NCBI GenBank assembly: GCA_024138025.1
Contig: JAMXBD010000094.1
Location: 1,612,001-1,676,000 of the forward strand
Direction of reading: 5' to 3'
DNA from: Combretum micranthum
Lineage: Eukaryota; Streptophyta; Magnoliopsida; Myrtales; Combretaceae
DNA: 64,000 nucleotides
The first letter of the stretch is position 1. Each line of letters begins with the position of its first letter. Of the stretch, positions 11,853 to 25,240 are shown in pieces. A model generated the notes under the pieces. That model worked only from the letters and a program-made list of their open reading frames with translations, was not told where the DNA came from and did not search any database. Both the position numbers and the translations under genes were made by a program.

Positions 11853-11938
11853 GACCTTATTTTTTGGGGGTCTTAAACAAAAGACCTCAAGAAGTTAAAG
11901 AATTGTCTCCATTGATAATAACCCCATAAAATAAGGTC
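11853..11938. repeat. 86-bp imperfect inverted repeat
   Basis: GACCTTATTTTTTGGGG at 11853-11869 pairs with CCCCATAAAATAAGGTC at 11922-11938 with one mismatch in 17, leaving a loop of about 52 bases. It could be a very short MITE or a chance palindrome. No TSD is evident. Confidence 0.75.
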
Positions 11939-12053
11939 ATTAACATGAAGAGACGTGTTAAGAACCTCTTAATAAGGATACCCTTATAAAAAATGTGACT
12001 CAATTGTTTAGGTTAAAACATATTAACATGTCTTATATTACATATCAAGTTAC

Positions 12054-12181
12054 TAATTGAGGCTAATGGACTCCTTGTCCTATAATTACAAGTTATTCCT
12101 CTATGACATAGTTTTTTTTCCCCATACATTATGTTATAGTTTAATTACCATTTTAATTGAGGCTAATGGACTCCTTGTCCT
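12054..12181 (+). repeat. 28-bp perfect direct repeat, 100 bp apart
   Basis: The same 28 bases, beginning TAATTGAGGCTAATGG, occur at 12054-12081 and 12154-12181 without mismatch. The sequence between them differs. A recent local duplication or a template-switch repair event would explain it. Confidence 0.9.
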
Positions 12182-13404
12182 TTAAATATTTTTCATAAAT
12201 ATTCAAGTTTATTGTTGTGATTTCACCTTTTAATGTCTCTCTTTGTCATCTAATTTTATCCAATGGTAGTATTCATCTAAGTCATCTTTTCTTTTGCAGC
12301 AAATACTTTATTTCAAGTGGAATTTTTATTGGTTTTGAATAATTGTTTATTTTGGCGAAACCAACCATGATTTTTCCTCTTCTTTTTCCATTATTGTTTT
12401 CATTTTTTCTTTTCATTGCTTCTAATTATGGATAGACTCATTTTAATTTATAAATAAAAAAGCACTTTTATTTAGATAGGAGACTTTTTCCTTTGATTTT
12501 TTCTATTTTTAGTTACGTCGAAGGCATGGTTTTTTTTTTTTTTTTTTGTGGCCACATGGAGGCATGGTTGTTAAACTTATGATTTTACTTTTTACTACAA
12601 AGTATATAATCGATAAAATCGTAAACTAATAGAAATACAAAATCGCATGCTTAAGTTTGTTATTTTACATAAAGTCTGTACATAAACGAATCTACTTCCA
12701 TTTTAATTAAGATAAAACATATGGAATCATATTGTAAACTCATGATTTTGATAACCATGCTTTGATGTAATAGAGAGGAAATAGAATTAGTTTTCCTATA
12801 TACACCCTATTAGCTTTTTATTTGCAAAATAGATGAGGAATTTGCATTATTGGCAAACTCACGTAGTAGGTTTTTTTTTTCCTTTGTTCCCTCTCAAATG
12901 CAAGTAGTAAATTGAATAGGATAACTATTATACTCCTAATTAATTTACGATTTAACAAAACTATCCACATAAATATACGATTAATTGGTATACTATGTGT
13001 ATAACATATATACACATATAAACAATATATATATATATATATATCATATAACATATACCACTTACTAATTATGTATAAAGTATGAATTATATAATACAAA
13101 TAATGCATAGATATATATATATATATATATATACGTCACATACATAACGGATACTTATAAGATCTATATGTAAGGGTAAGAGTATAAGGTACTAAGATAC
13201 CCACCCATACTCTGCCCGACTAAGTAAAGCTAGGGGGGTATTGTAGGTCACAAGGTAAGGTACACATATAATTTTTATGGTACCTACTCTCGTAGAATAG
13301 GATATGAATATGATGTCTTCATACCATGTACTCCCCATAGACCCTGTATTCTATTATATACAGAGCACATGTTTTAAGGAGCCAAAAACATGTCTATTGC
13401 TCTT
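12182..13404. other. Noncoding, with poly-T and AT microsatellites
   Basis: No gene is supported. The stretch holds a poly-T run (12530-12547) and two (AT)n tracts (13025-13044 and 13111-13133). Nothing else is recognisable. Confidence 0.6.
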
Positions 13405-14615
13405 GTAGAAAAAATTACAAAAGTGCAAATTGAAGAAAAAAATTACCAAAATACTACCTCTATATTGCATGTTGGTAATAAGATACAAAGTTTTTTATAT
13501 GTATTGCATAACCAACATGCAATATAGTAATGCACTAATATACGAAAGTTCTATATCACATAGTGGATGAGCAACACAAAGCTGTATCACATTTCCTAGC
13601 GGTGATACAATATTGTATCACATTATAGTTAGGCGATACACTTGTATTGCAATATATGTGAAAATAGAAATCTCTTTGGTAATAAATCAATACCCAACTC
13701 TCTAACTCTTGACATAGTGGCAAAAGAATTAAATTTATATTACGTTCCATCGATTCTGCAAATACGCAGAAAGCGATGGTTAAAATAAAATCAAAATCAC
13801 GCATGATTACCGAAAGACGATATTCTATATATCTATTGATTCCGTGAATACTAAACAAATAAGAATCAAAATTCAAAAAATCCATAAGAGTGTAGATTTT
13901 AGAAAAAGGATAAATATTGTAATATGTTGATTTATGCACAAATTCCAGAAAATAATATGCTATCGACTTTCTAATTCCATAAAATACTAGGAGAGATAGA
14001 AGAGACAAACAATAATTTTATTTCATTAGAAATCTCTCTAAAATAATAACAGGTTCTTCTTGCCCTACATCACCTCTTCTATTCTCTTCTCCAATATCTC
14101 TTATTATTTGGTATATGTATTTTCGTCACCACTCCTATCAGTTAAAAATGGGAACCCAAGATGTCGGTTGTCTAGAGCCGTAGTGCAACTTAAACACCAA
14201 GGTGGTCATGGCAAAAGCCGATTGTTGAATCAGTCATTGCTTGTCACGTCAATTGACTCACGAGTCTCTACAATGAAATCAATGTGCTTGTGATGAGCTC
14301 GAACTTGAAGGTAGGTCCAAGTTGATGGTGAGAAGAGTAGTAGCTGTCGAGCTGGATAGTAACGCTAATGGGCTTACCATTGAACGGATGCAAAAGCCAG
14401 GCCTCTGTATGTGTATAACACATTAGACATGCAATACACATATAATTAAATGTGTACCACCTATCCAACATGCAATAAAAATGCAAAGCTATACTGTATG
14501 TATAACATGTGATATAGCGATAGTATATTGATAATTAATTTTGTACAAATTATATTCATGTAAATTTTCTTTAAACAATGGTTAAACATGAAATAACCTT
14601 TGTTCTAAGGTACGG
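13405..14615. mobile_element. GCGATATA-family TIR-like element, copy 2, with possible captured sequence
   Basis: The left part (13405-13670) starts AAAAATTACAAAAGTGCAAATTG-like and carries TGCATGTTGG, ATATTGCAT, GTATCACAT and GGCGATAC motifs. The right part (14405-14615) holds ACACATTAGACATGC, GTGATATAGCGAT and an end in AATGGTTAAACATG-AAATAACC style that matches copy 3 at 37460-37485. Between them, 13740-14400 is different and partly more GC-rich (around 14150-14390), with open frames on both strands of up to 150 codons that I do not recognise. This layout resembles MULEs that captured host sequence, but no TSD or donor gene could be identified. Confidence 0.45.
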
Positions 14616-15604
14616 TATATCTACACTACAACTTGTATACTATTAAAAAATTATGAAATACTATTAGTAAATAAAAAATAACCAATACTCCATTTTTCAT
14701 TTTACGATCACTTTTATTTAAGATAATCATCTGTAGGCTAAATAGGAATTTTTATTTAGAAGAACTTAAACAATTTTATTAAGAAAGTTTTTGAAGAATT
14801 TTGATTGTATGTAATTAAGCTTCTAAATTACATGGAAGTATCTTCTAAAGCTAGTTAATACGTAAGAGCCAAAAAAGTTTTTATTTTAGAATTTGTTAAA
14901 TGTTTAACAATTTAGTTGATATCATGTAATTATGTTATACAAGTATTTGTTACATATTTTAACTTTAACATAAGCAAACTATGCTTATTTAAAGAACTTA
15001 TGATCTTAATAAATTATTTTAAAATTTATTTTGATGTGTTATTTATAATGAATATATGAAAATAATGTAGTTTTATATATTACATAAATCGTATGTATTA
15101 TAATAAACTTGAGATTTAAAAAAGAAAATAAATTTCATAAATTTCATAAGGTACCCGATAGTTTCAACCTAGCTAACTTTACAAACTTACCCACTACTCA
15201 AAACATGTCACCCCAACTACTCACTCTACTGTTTCAATTTGCCTCTCCACAATTCATGGTAAGAAACCCTAACTCTATTCTTACTTCCTCGTAGATTGGA
15301 TACTACTCTACTTGTGTTTTGTATATGATACAGGTTATTGGGGCTATTTTGAGAGAGCCACTCTCCTTAGTCACAAGACTTTAATTTGCTTAGGCCAAGA
15401 ATGGTTTTCACCTTTGTTTTCCCTTCATTTACATTGCTCATGTTTCTGGTATAAGTCTTGATACAAGCTACTGTTATTAGAATTTTACTGTCAATTATAT
15501 CAACTAATTTCTGTTTAAGCTACTATATAATCTTGATATTTTGGAGGAAAATGCCTTTGTCTTGTATGTCTTGATCTATTATCCATAACAGTTGTCTTTG
15601 GGAC
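14616..15604. other. Noncoding, AT-rich
   Basis: No gene or repeat is supported. Bases 15300-15604 could include the 3' untranslated part or LTR edge of the minus-strand chromovirus next door, but no LTR end is visible. Confidence 0.4.
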
Positions 15605-17609
15605 TTTAAAAACAAGCTTGTCCTCTAGATTGAAATGAGGATAAAGTTGTTGAAAAGTATCAAAATCCTCCCATGTTGTCTCTTTAAGTAATAACCCATT
15701 CTACTGAACTAATAATTGTTGAATCTCACGATCGAGTTTGAAAATAACCCTAGTATTTCAAATAGAAAGTGGCTGTAAAACCCAATGATTACCTATGACA
15801 TGCTTTGGTAAATCTAAGGTTGGAATAGAGACACCATGAGCTAATTTGAGATTAAAGACATGGAACACATTGTAGATCTTAACATGAGGAGGCAATTCGA
15901 CCTCATAAGCAACTTCCCTAATCTTTTTAGAAAACTGAAATGGTCCATAACAACATTTAGCAAACTTATGATAGCCATTGCTCACAGATAGTTGCTTATA
16001 AGGTTGAAGTTGAATGAACACTAAAACTCCTAAATTAAACTGGATCTCAGTCTAATGTTAACCAGCTGTGTGTTTAGTACAATTTTGAGCATCCAATATT
16101 CTTTTGCGTAATAAATGCAAAAGTGTATCTCCATCCTCTAATTTAGAGTCAATTGCTTCCAGTTTAGAATTACCTCCAATATAAGATGGAGTTATAGGAG
16201 TTTCCTTACCATAAACAACCTGAAAAAGTGTTCTATCGGCACCTTGATGAAAGGAAGTTTTATAAGAATACTTTGCCCAAGGCAAATACTTGACCTAATA
16301 CTTAGGATACTCTATCACACAACTCATGATATATTACTGAATAACTCTATTCAGCACTTCAGTTTATCCATTCGATTGTGGATGGTAACAACTTGACATG
16401 TAAAGCTGAGTCCCATCGAGTAGAAATAATTCCTTTAAAAATTGGCTTGTAAAAATATGATCCCTATAACTTGACAACCATGTGTAAAAACAAGGTTGCA
16501 ACCTTAGTGTCCAAAAAATGATCCTCCAAAGCTCCCAAATGACAATATTTTGAACGTCGGTCTACTATTACTAAAATAAATGAGTAGCCTTGTGAATGCG
16601 AAAGTGATGTGATGAAATCCATACTCACATCTTCCTAAACACGTTCAGGAACTAGTCAAGGCTTCAAAAGGCTTGTTGGAGACTTAGTTAAGTATTTTAC
16701 TTATTGACAGGTGATACACTACTTCACAAACTCTTCAATAATGTGTTTCATTCCCTCCTAATAAATTGAAGCCACTAATCTCTTAAATGTTCTTAGCACA
16801 CCAAAATGACTAGCAATAGGAGAATAACAGAAATCCTAAATCAAAACTTGAATGAGATTATATTGAGACATAAAGAATAACTTTGATCCATAATGGAGTA
16901 ATTCATTCCTCCAATACACCTCAATTTCATTTGTTTCCTTGCTGAAGGTTAGACAATAATCCCCTAAAGGTAAGAAGTGTCTGATATTCATGTTTCAAAT
17001 CATCCCATATTTTGAAATATGGTGCTAAAATGCCAAAGAATTCCGCATAATCATCATTTTGATGTGATAAAGCATCTATTACCAAGTTTGTAAGTGATCA
17101 TATAGTCATATCTAATCAACTCGGATAAATAATTTTGCTACTCGGGGGTTTAAATCACGTGATTAAGTATTTCCTTCAAACTCCTATGGTCCGTCTTAAT
17201 TGTAAAGTGCTTACCCAACAAATATTGCTACATTTCTTGTCTGATTCAACCATAGCATGAAGCTCTCGAACATGAGCAAAAGCTTTTCTCAGATGAGATG
17301 GTAGCTTCTTGCTAAAGAAGGTAATAAGCTGATTTCCTTGTAATAATACCGCTCCAATTCCTTGCCCCAAAGCATCCATCTCCACTATAAAAGACCGAGA
17401 AAAATCAAGGAGCTTAAGAATAAATGTTAAACATATAGCTTACTTGAGCAATCAAAAGCATGTAAAGATATTTGTGTCTACTCAAACTTGTGTTGCTGCA
17501 ACATGTCAGTCAAGGGACTAGCAATAGAAGCATAACCCGTAATGAATCTTCTATAATACCTTGATAATCCGAGGAATGCCCTCAATTCCTTGATAAAATG
17601 GGTTTTGGC
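15605..17609 (-). pseudogene. Ty3-gypsy chromovirus pol remnant (RT end, RNase H, integrase, chromodomain)
   Basis: Read on the minus strand, domains appear in chromovirus order. KELRAFLGL and YYR (17535-17600) end the reverse transcriptase. MEMDALGQGIGAVL with SKKLPS and ELHAMVE (17385-17200) is RNase H. MDFITSLSHSQGYSFILVIVD (about 16640-16570) opens the integrase core. WAKYSYKTSFHQ, PFQ-like block, VVYGKETP and EAIDSKLEDGD (16285-16100) continue it. QLQPYKQLSV, GPFQF, VAYEVELPP and NVFHVFNLK (16015-15840) form the integrase C-terminus. TTWEDF and YPHFNLEDK (15680-15620) are a chromodomain remnant. Stops and frameshifts are frequent. Gag, protease and most of RT are missing because an LTR abuts at 17610. 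The element is dead; its own LTRs were not found. Confidence 0.9.
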
Positions 17610-20600
17610 TGAAATATACCAAACCTTCACCTAAATTAGAAATTGGAACTAGATAGTTAAAATGATGCAAGTAAAATTGGCAATGAATTATGATTAAATA
17701 AAGAAATGTAATTAATTGGTATATAGATTTAAATTGAAATTTGAGATTTTGAATTCCTAAACTCCTAAACATGTTATTTAAATATTTAATGGATTTCTAA
17801 ATCCCTAAGATTTAGCCTAAAAGTTCATATCCTTAATCTCCATCAATTTTAAAATTACCTGCTTGTTTAAAAATATCAGTTCTTATGCTAAGCTCAAAAT
17901 ATCAATTTGATCCAAATTAAACTCTTATATTAAGTTCTTATAAATTCCGAAATTATCTGCTAAATATTTTCAAAACTAAAAATATTGATCTAAAAGGTTT
18001 AAGCTTAATACCCTTAACCTAAAATATGCTAAATTATTCTTATCATTTCCTTTTCCTTTTCTCTGTTTTTCCTTTTCTTCTCTTTTTCCTTTCTGCTTTC
18101 TCCATTTCTTTCTTTCTCTCATTTCTTTCTCTTTGCCTCTGTCTTCTTTCTTTCAAATTAACTCTCAATCTCAATTTCAACAAGATCATAGGAGAAATTA
18201 AAGTTAGAAAAGATAATAGAAGATGGAGAATGAACATATAGAAGCTTCATCATCTAGGAAGAGGGAGGAGTAGTGAAGATCAATCTTCATGTGTTTACAA
18301 AAGATAAGTATAGTTGCTTACTTTGTTTTTATTGTTGTTTTTGTATATATATGATGAATTGATGTTGGTTATAAGTAGGAATTAAGATGAAACATGTAAT
18401 CTTGATATAAGAAGTTATAGGCTAAAATCTGAGTGAGATCATGCATGTTAGAACTAGTATTGAAAAGATATATGAAGTAAAAATAAGAAAATAGATGTTG
18501 TAAATGATAATTCTAAGCTTATATGTTGATTATAAGAGGTTAAGTGTCGGAAAATGATGAAAATCAAGTAGTAAAATAGGTGAAGTTTTCAAAATGTAAA
18601 ACAGCGCAAAGAGCACGGGAGAAACATGGGAATTTGTGTTAAGTTATGCTCCTTATTTTTACTTAAAAACTTTTGAATTTAACACATCAAAGAAGAAACA
18701 TGGATGGACCTATCCAACCATGCTTCTCTCTGATTCATTTTAAATGAAATTTCCAGAATAGCATAGCTAGAAGCACGACATCCCTATCTCCTCATGTTTC
18801 TCTTTTGTTAAGAAACATGGCTAGAACACGGCCTTATCTATCTCTTCGTGTTCCTCTATGTTTCACAAGTAAGGGTAAGATATAGTTCAATTGGAATGTT
18901 ATTGATTAAAGTCTTTAAGTAACACAGTCTATATCTTTTGTTTAGGATTTTGGCAATATAAGGAGCAAGGTAAAACCCTAAGCTTCTCTTTAATTTAAGT
19001 TGATATATTGGAAAATCGTATTGTGTATAACGTATGTTCAACACGTACAAGCATGATCTACACGCTTTGATTCCTATGTGAGCTTTAACAAACAAACACG
19101 AGTGCATCAATAGGAATGCACGGCCATGCAACGTACTAAAGATAAGCGGCCATATTTTGAACACATAACACACAAACTTATTAAAGTAGTGTACATCAAG
19201 CCATAGTAGAATTAGATTAGTGAACTAAGTAAAATCTATGTCTAATTATGCATGATAATCTTGTTGGATGATGTTGTAATGTAAATGATTTGTGCATTGA
19301 TATCTTATGCTAAGCTCGACCTATCCTATAAAACATAAAGGAATGAATGATAGAGGTTATATGCGTGTAGGGTAATGAAGTTCCTTATCTCCATAAGTGC
19401 TTTTAAGTGATACAGGTTTGTTTGAGTTTAAGAAAACCTATATTATGAGCTTACCATCTATAAACAATTAAAGGAGTCAAATAAACATCCACACGAGCTT
19501 AAGAGAATCGACGACAAATCCTTAACCATAGAATAAACTTAGCTTCAAAACAAGAGAAACACAACAAAAATAAGAAATATAGAGAAAGGTAACTATATGA
19601 GTAAAGGAATGAAGCATCTAGTGAATAACTTGGAATTTAGTCTTGAGACCGATATGATTCCTTTTGAAAAATGGGAAAACACGTGCACCTTATGAATGAT
19701 AGGATTAGAGATCTAGAAAGTAGAAGAAATAAGCTTTTCAACGCCTTTTATTTACAAAAATCTGAATTAAAATGAGTAAGTTATGATAAAAGCAAGATTT
19801 CGCTGTATCTTTGGGAATCTGGATTTATGTGGGAAAAATTTCCTATCATAACTTATTTGAAGCATCAAATTAAGATGGGAAATAGATAGTAGATTTTGAG
19901 AGCTTCGAAATGACTACTTATAAGCTAAAAACAAACTAGAAACGAGTGAATAGCAACAAAAACAGTAAATCTGAAATTAAGTCTTATAAATACTACTACG
20001 TTTGGTATCCAATCTATGTTGTTAAGTAAGGAACACATTCTTATCATTTCAATAAGATCTTCAGAGTCATCTTTGGATTATCTAGTTGATTACTACAATT
20101 AAGCTAAAATGGAAAGGTGAGTAACTTTGATTTATCATATTGTTTATGCTTGTAGCAATAGACGGACTGTAATACTAATAGATGAATGAAATATTTACTT
20201 GATGGGGAAAATGGGTTTGATGTATGTTGATTGGTGTATGTATGATTGAAAACCGTATGCTATAATAACGAAAAGACTGATGCTTGTTAATACATGAGTG
20301 GATGTATTTAGGATTATCTAACACTGTTTGGTCACCCATGAATGAATTAATGATGAGTTTGACATATAATAAACTGACATGCATTGCATACTTGCATTAT
20401 TACATTTAAGTATGATAGCTTGTTACGTATTAGCATTTCAAATCTCTGGTAACGCGCCTAGTTTTCTAAATGAAATTTCCTAGTTCACACAAGAGTACCT
20501 TTGCTTCGATCAGTTCCACAGGAACTAAATAGCATCTGAAGGAACGTCGCCTGTGGTATCAACAAGAAATGGCTATTACTTGATGGTGTTTCTAAGTTCC

Positions 20601-21278
20601 AAGATTTGAAATACTAATGTTTTACAATGTTTTATGGTACTGTTCTGTCATGGTTCTTAGATTCTCCTTGGTGAGGTGGATCATTGGTGGTATGGTTCCT
20701 TCAACCTTGATAAGAGGGCATAAATCTTTATCCTACTTAGATTCCTGTTGTCTAAGCTTGTATTTACTCATATGTTTTATTATTGCATTACATATGTTTG
20801 ATAAATAACTTGTCTGATGCATGATGTGTGATATGATCTAGTTACTTCACTGAGCCATGGAATTGCTCATACTCTCACAGATTTTTCAAGATTCATTTGA
20901 AGCCTTGGCTCATTCCATCAAGGAGCTTCTCTTCGGTAGGAGTCAAGATTTTAGAAATAAAGATTGAGAATTGAGTAGATTGCATAGTATTTTTAGACTT
21001 TAATTGCAAGAGAGTTTAGTCTACAATATGTAAAGCAACATACACTTTAGTATGATGCTATTTATGTTTATAGTTTATGACTTGCATATATATATATATC
21101 TCTTCTCATCAAATCAATTAAAAGATCCTGTTGCTTGTCACAATTCCCTTAAAGGTTAGTTATGTTGTGTACTAGTGAAACGATCTGATGACTAAAACTA
21201 AGTTTTATAAAGATCTGATGGCATCGGTTTGTTTCACAATTACATAATCCGACTAGGGTACCCTTTTGGGTGTGACAA
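17610..21278 (+). mobile_element. Long LTR (3.67 kb), same broad family as the 48-57 kb LARD, sense +
   Basis: Its start, TGAAATATACCAAACCTTCACC, closely resembles the sense-strand LTR start of the LARD at 57529 reading leftward (TGAAATACCCTAAACCCTCACC). Its end, GGGTGTGACA, corresponds to that LTR's GGACGTTACA end. A pyrimidine-rich block at 18050-18150 sits where the LARD LTR has its own. Length is close to 3.5-3.6 kb. It cuts the chromovirus pol after the RT end. The flanks differ (TTGGC left, ATTTA right), so there is no target duplication. No primer site follows 21278. It is a solo or recombined LTR. Confidence 0.65.
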
Positions 21279-24200
21279 TTTACGCCCAGGAGAAACTGAG
21301 AACTAAGGAAGGCGTATTTTCTCAACTCATTATCATACACACATATATATATTTATATTACTAGCATAACCTTAAATTTCTCCTTAGAAAGAACTAAAGA
21401 TGGAGGATTCCTTTTGAAATTCATTTGTTATTTATATATACATATTATCGACACAACCACCACTTCACCTTAAAACCTCAAAGACTCCATTAAGTATTAA
21501 TCCTTAAAGCCAACCCCAACACAGGTAATGTCTTTAAGCCTAGTGGAATTGGCAACCTTATAGTAGCCCTAACTAGATTCACTGGACTCCTGAAAGCACT
21601 ACTACATAATCAGAATATTAATACGTGACGTGAACACCATGCTAATGTAAGGTATGCTGTTGTGCAATGCATGTTTGATTCACGTAAGGATTAAATAAGA
21701 CTTATATCATATTAATTAGTGACCACATCAAATAACAAACACCCATCAACAAAAGCAACTCAATTATTACAAGCAATATGTATGATCACTTTTATTTTAA
21801 TGATTTATCAAACAATACAACCATCAAACAATATACAAATTACCAATCCCCACACATTTTCAATTATATTTATCTTAATATAGGTGCAACTACTTTAGAA
21901 ACACAAATAAGTTGATAAAGTCAATGTTACTTATCTGTCATCCAAGCTAAGCCATAATCATCTCTTGAAATATCCAAAGATTGATCCAATCATCCTATGA
22001 AAGAGAAAATAACAAACACTCAAAGCCTTTCTTATTACATACTTTATCAAATTTTAGTGTTTAAAACCATTCTCGGATCATTACTCTATAATTGTTTAAG
22101 AATATACTTTTATTAAAACCTATTTGATTAGATACTAAGTAGGAACTCTGCTATGGCTACGAAAATCTCCTTGCTAAGATACAGATAGTTCTCTATTGTT
22201 TGTCAAATTATCTTTTTTCCATTGTTTATAAATAATTTATTATAAAAAAATTTATCATTTTGTTATTCACTTCCAAGCTTTTAAACAAATTGGTAATTTA
22301 TAAGAAAACACTCATTTATCTTAGGAAACATTATTTGAAACAACATACCCCCCTTTTATCATCGTTTACTACTTAGGTTGGGTCAAGAGTCACAGTGCTA
22401 CACAAAATTAAGCTAATGCTAAATCAAACTGGGGGTCGATGGCAGTTTAGGAAGGGTTGTAGGATACATTGCTTCAAGAAAACTTTGTCATGGCTCAACA
22501 AACTAGGGATCACTTGCTATTAAAAAGCTCATGGCTTGTGTCATAGGCACATCGAGGGCTCGACATTAGGGTGCGACAGAAGTTGTGCTCCATGCACTTT
22601 GTTTAATTTTAACTACAACATCCCTCAGTATCTATTGTGTGATACATCAATGGCTCGACCGTCGACTGTGACCAGCATTGTGCTCCAATACTTAAACTTA
22701 TTTTTGGTGTGACAACCTTTGGTGTTTATCACAGCATGTTAAGGGCTTGACTTTAGGCCATAATAGATACCATGCATCAAAACTTACCTCTTCACACTTA
22801 CATTAAGTCTACCATTTATCCACATCGAAGGCAAAACTAGGCTGCAACACCAACAACAAATACAACAACTTCCAAAACAACTCCATTTTACCACAACTCT
22901 TCCAGATCAGATTCTAACATCAAAACAATCATAAAGGCATCCTAATACAACAACCTCTAACACTTACAGGTCCAACGTGAGACTTATCTTCTTATACCCA
23001 TATTTAGATCCATCACAATAGCTTAGAGAGGTTGATCTACTTTGTTTTATTGTATGTTTTGTTATTCTTTGCTCAAATAAACTCATATAACTTTTGTTTA
23101 AACACATGTAACAATCATTATTCATTTTAAGCTTAAACAAACTCAAAAAGCATGCTTTTATCTGCTTTTAACATTTCTTAGCAAACCAGGTTCATTTTTT
23201 AGTTTTCTAAAACACGATATATGCTAAAAACTATGTTTAGCACGTGAATGGTAAAATGTGCACATGTACTGGTGTAATTAAACTATAACATATCATTACA
23301 ATTGTCAAATTAGATCCATGTCAACTTAACTTAACCAAGTTGATTAGATTTAACCATTTAATCGAATTATCAAATTACATCTTATTATCCTACTAGATCA
23401 CTATCATGTGTCTATCAACATCTTACTTTTTCAAGTTATTCTATTTTAGATCAAATTCATCTTAGTTCCCCATAGTCTATTAAGTCTAATTAAACTTAAT
23501 TCCATTAATTAGTCCACTTGATATTTCAAAGCCATATTAAATCAAATTTATTTACTAAGTTTATCTTATAAACCTAAGCTTCATGTTAACCAAAATAGTT
23601 ACTAAACTTATCAATTCATTTAATCTATTCCTAATTATTTAAGTACTATCATATTATATCCATATCATTTATCTATTTCATTTCATCTTTCTCTTTAAAC
23701 AGCACCTGGAGACATATTATGCCTGTGATGTGGGCCGCAATCACCCTCATTGGCCTCATCACACCTATGATGAATAGGGTATCACACATACGTTATTCCT
23801 TTGCTTTTTACTTCCATTTTATCAACTTATAAATGTCTTTCTTTAAATCACACATCATAAAAACAACATACGTACTTATATACATAGTTTATAACACCTA
23901 TATATGTATTATCACTTCATATTTCATCAAATCATGTTATTAATCTTCTAATCTATACATGCATATATTAATCTAGGACTTTAGTTGTTTACTCTTACAT
24001 CACTTGTTCACAATTTTTATCACATATTCTATATGTAACTAACACTTACTCACTATACCCATGCATTTACAACAAACAAATCAAAGAAAGCAACTCACTT
24101 ACTTATTTTGAAGGCAAAAACTACTTAATCTCCTTTGTTACTCCTCTTTTCTTATTGTCGAAACTATTCTAAGCTTGTTTTCCATCTCCTATCATGTTAT

Positions 24201-25240
24201 CCATCTTCTATTTCTCTTTTAATCTTCTTAAACTTCAGATTCTGAGGATGAAATTTGAGAGAAGACGAAGAAGAAGAAGAAGAAGAAGAAGAAGAAGAAG
24301 AAGAAGAAAATGGTAGAATTGCATAAGGAAAGAAAAAAGAGAAAAAGAGAAAGAATTAACAGCCCCAAAAAAGTCAAAAAGAAAAAAAAAAGGTATAAAT
24401 AGATAAGGATTGAAGGTTTTTTTTAGTAAGGAATTAGGGCTTAAATCTTTTAGATCATTAAGTATCGAAAATAATTACAATGTAATTTGAGGATTTATAA
24501 AATAGAAATTAATAACTTGATTTAGAAATTTAGTTTAGGAGTTTAATTTGTATAAAATTGATATTTAGTTTGGGTTTGGACTTAAAAATTGATATTTATA
24601 AACAAGCATATGAGTTCAAAATTTATGGAAATAGAATTTAGGTTAAAATGACTAATTTACGACATTTTATAAATTTAGGTAAATAAACTTCAGGAATTTG
24701 GGTCGTTTATAATTTAAAAAGAAAAATTGTTTAAATTGATGATTTCATTGGTTCTTCCTTTATCACATTATTTTGATATTTCTTAATATTTTCATTTTTA
24801 TGACATGTATTAAAATTTATTGTTGTTTAGGTTTAGTATCACTTAGTATTTACTCATCATTTATTTCTTTAATTTCATACATTTAAGGATTTAAATGTTT
24901 TTTTTTTAACTTTACACAACTCATATTCTATGCAATATAGCATATATATAAAACAATAAGAATTAGTTTAGCAATTTCAATATTCACTTACTCGATTTTT
25001 GGAGAAGACTTAAACTTAATACAACCAATAAATGACTAATGACTAGACTAGACTTGACTCAATTTGTCTCTTAAATCGAGACAACTCACAACGACACAAC
25101 ATTAACTTACACAACACGATAAACTTATCAATTGAAGGTTGTAGATTTGCTTTTCTATTCTTATTTGTATATATATGACAATGTACATATGAAATATTTA
25201 GTGTTCACACTCTTTTAATCCTTCATTAGTATCCTTTTTT
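21271..25240 (-). mobile_element. LTR plus partial internal region of a LARD-like element, sense -
   Basis: The LTR spans about 21271-24747 and ends TTTCA on the plus strand. TTGGTTCTTCCTTTATCAC follows, which on the minus strand is a polypurine tract ahead of a TGAAAT start, as in the LARD at 51624. Bases 22130-22200 (CTCTGCTATGGCTACGAAAA) match 49395-49440 and 55420-55470 in the LARD LTRs. The internal part 24890-25220 matches 52220-52520, including GAATTAGTTTAG, GATTTCAAT and a shared GAAGGTTGTA. Homology fades near 25230 and no second LTR or primer site is present, so the element is truncated. It lies head to head with the plus-sense LTR at 17610-21278. Confidence 0.65.
24267..24309 (+). 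repeat. (GAA)n microsatellite
   Basis: About fourteen GAA units lie in the purine-rich part of the LTR, at a position where the LARD LTRs also carry purine or TTC tracts (50745-50770, 56760-56790). Confidence 0.95.

Noticed and set aside
13556..14008. Minus-strand open frame of 150 codons
   Set aside because: It lies across a TIR-like repeat, begins and ends in AT-rich repeat arms, and shows no domain or motif; taken as chance.
18026..18241. Overlapping open frames on both strands
   Set aside because: They translate a pyrimidine-rich tract of an LTR into Phe/Leu/Ser or Arg/Lys/Glu runs; low complexity.
24254..24309. GAA array as a CRISPR-like or coding repeat
   Set aside because: It is a plain trinucleotide microsatellite within an LTR.
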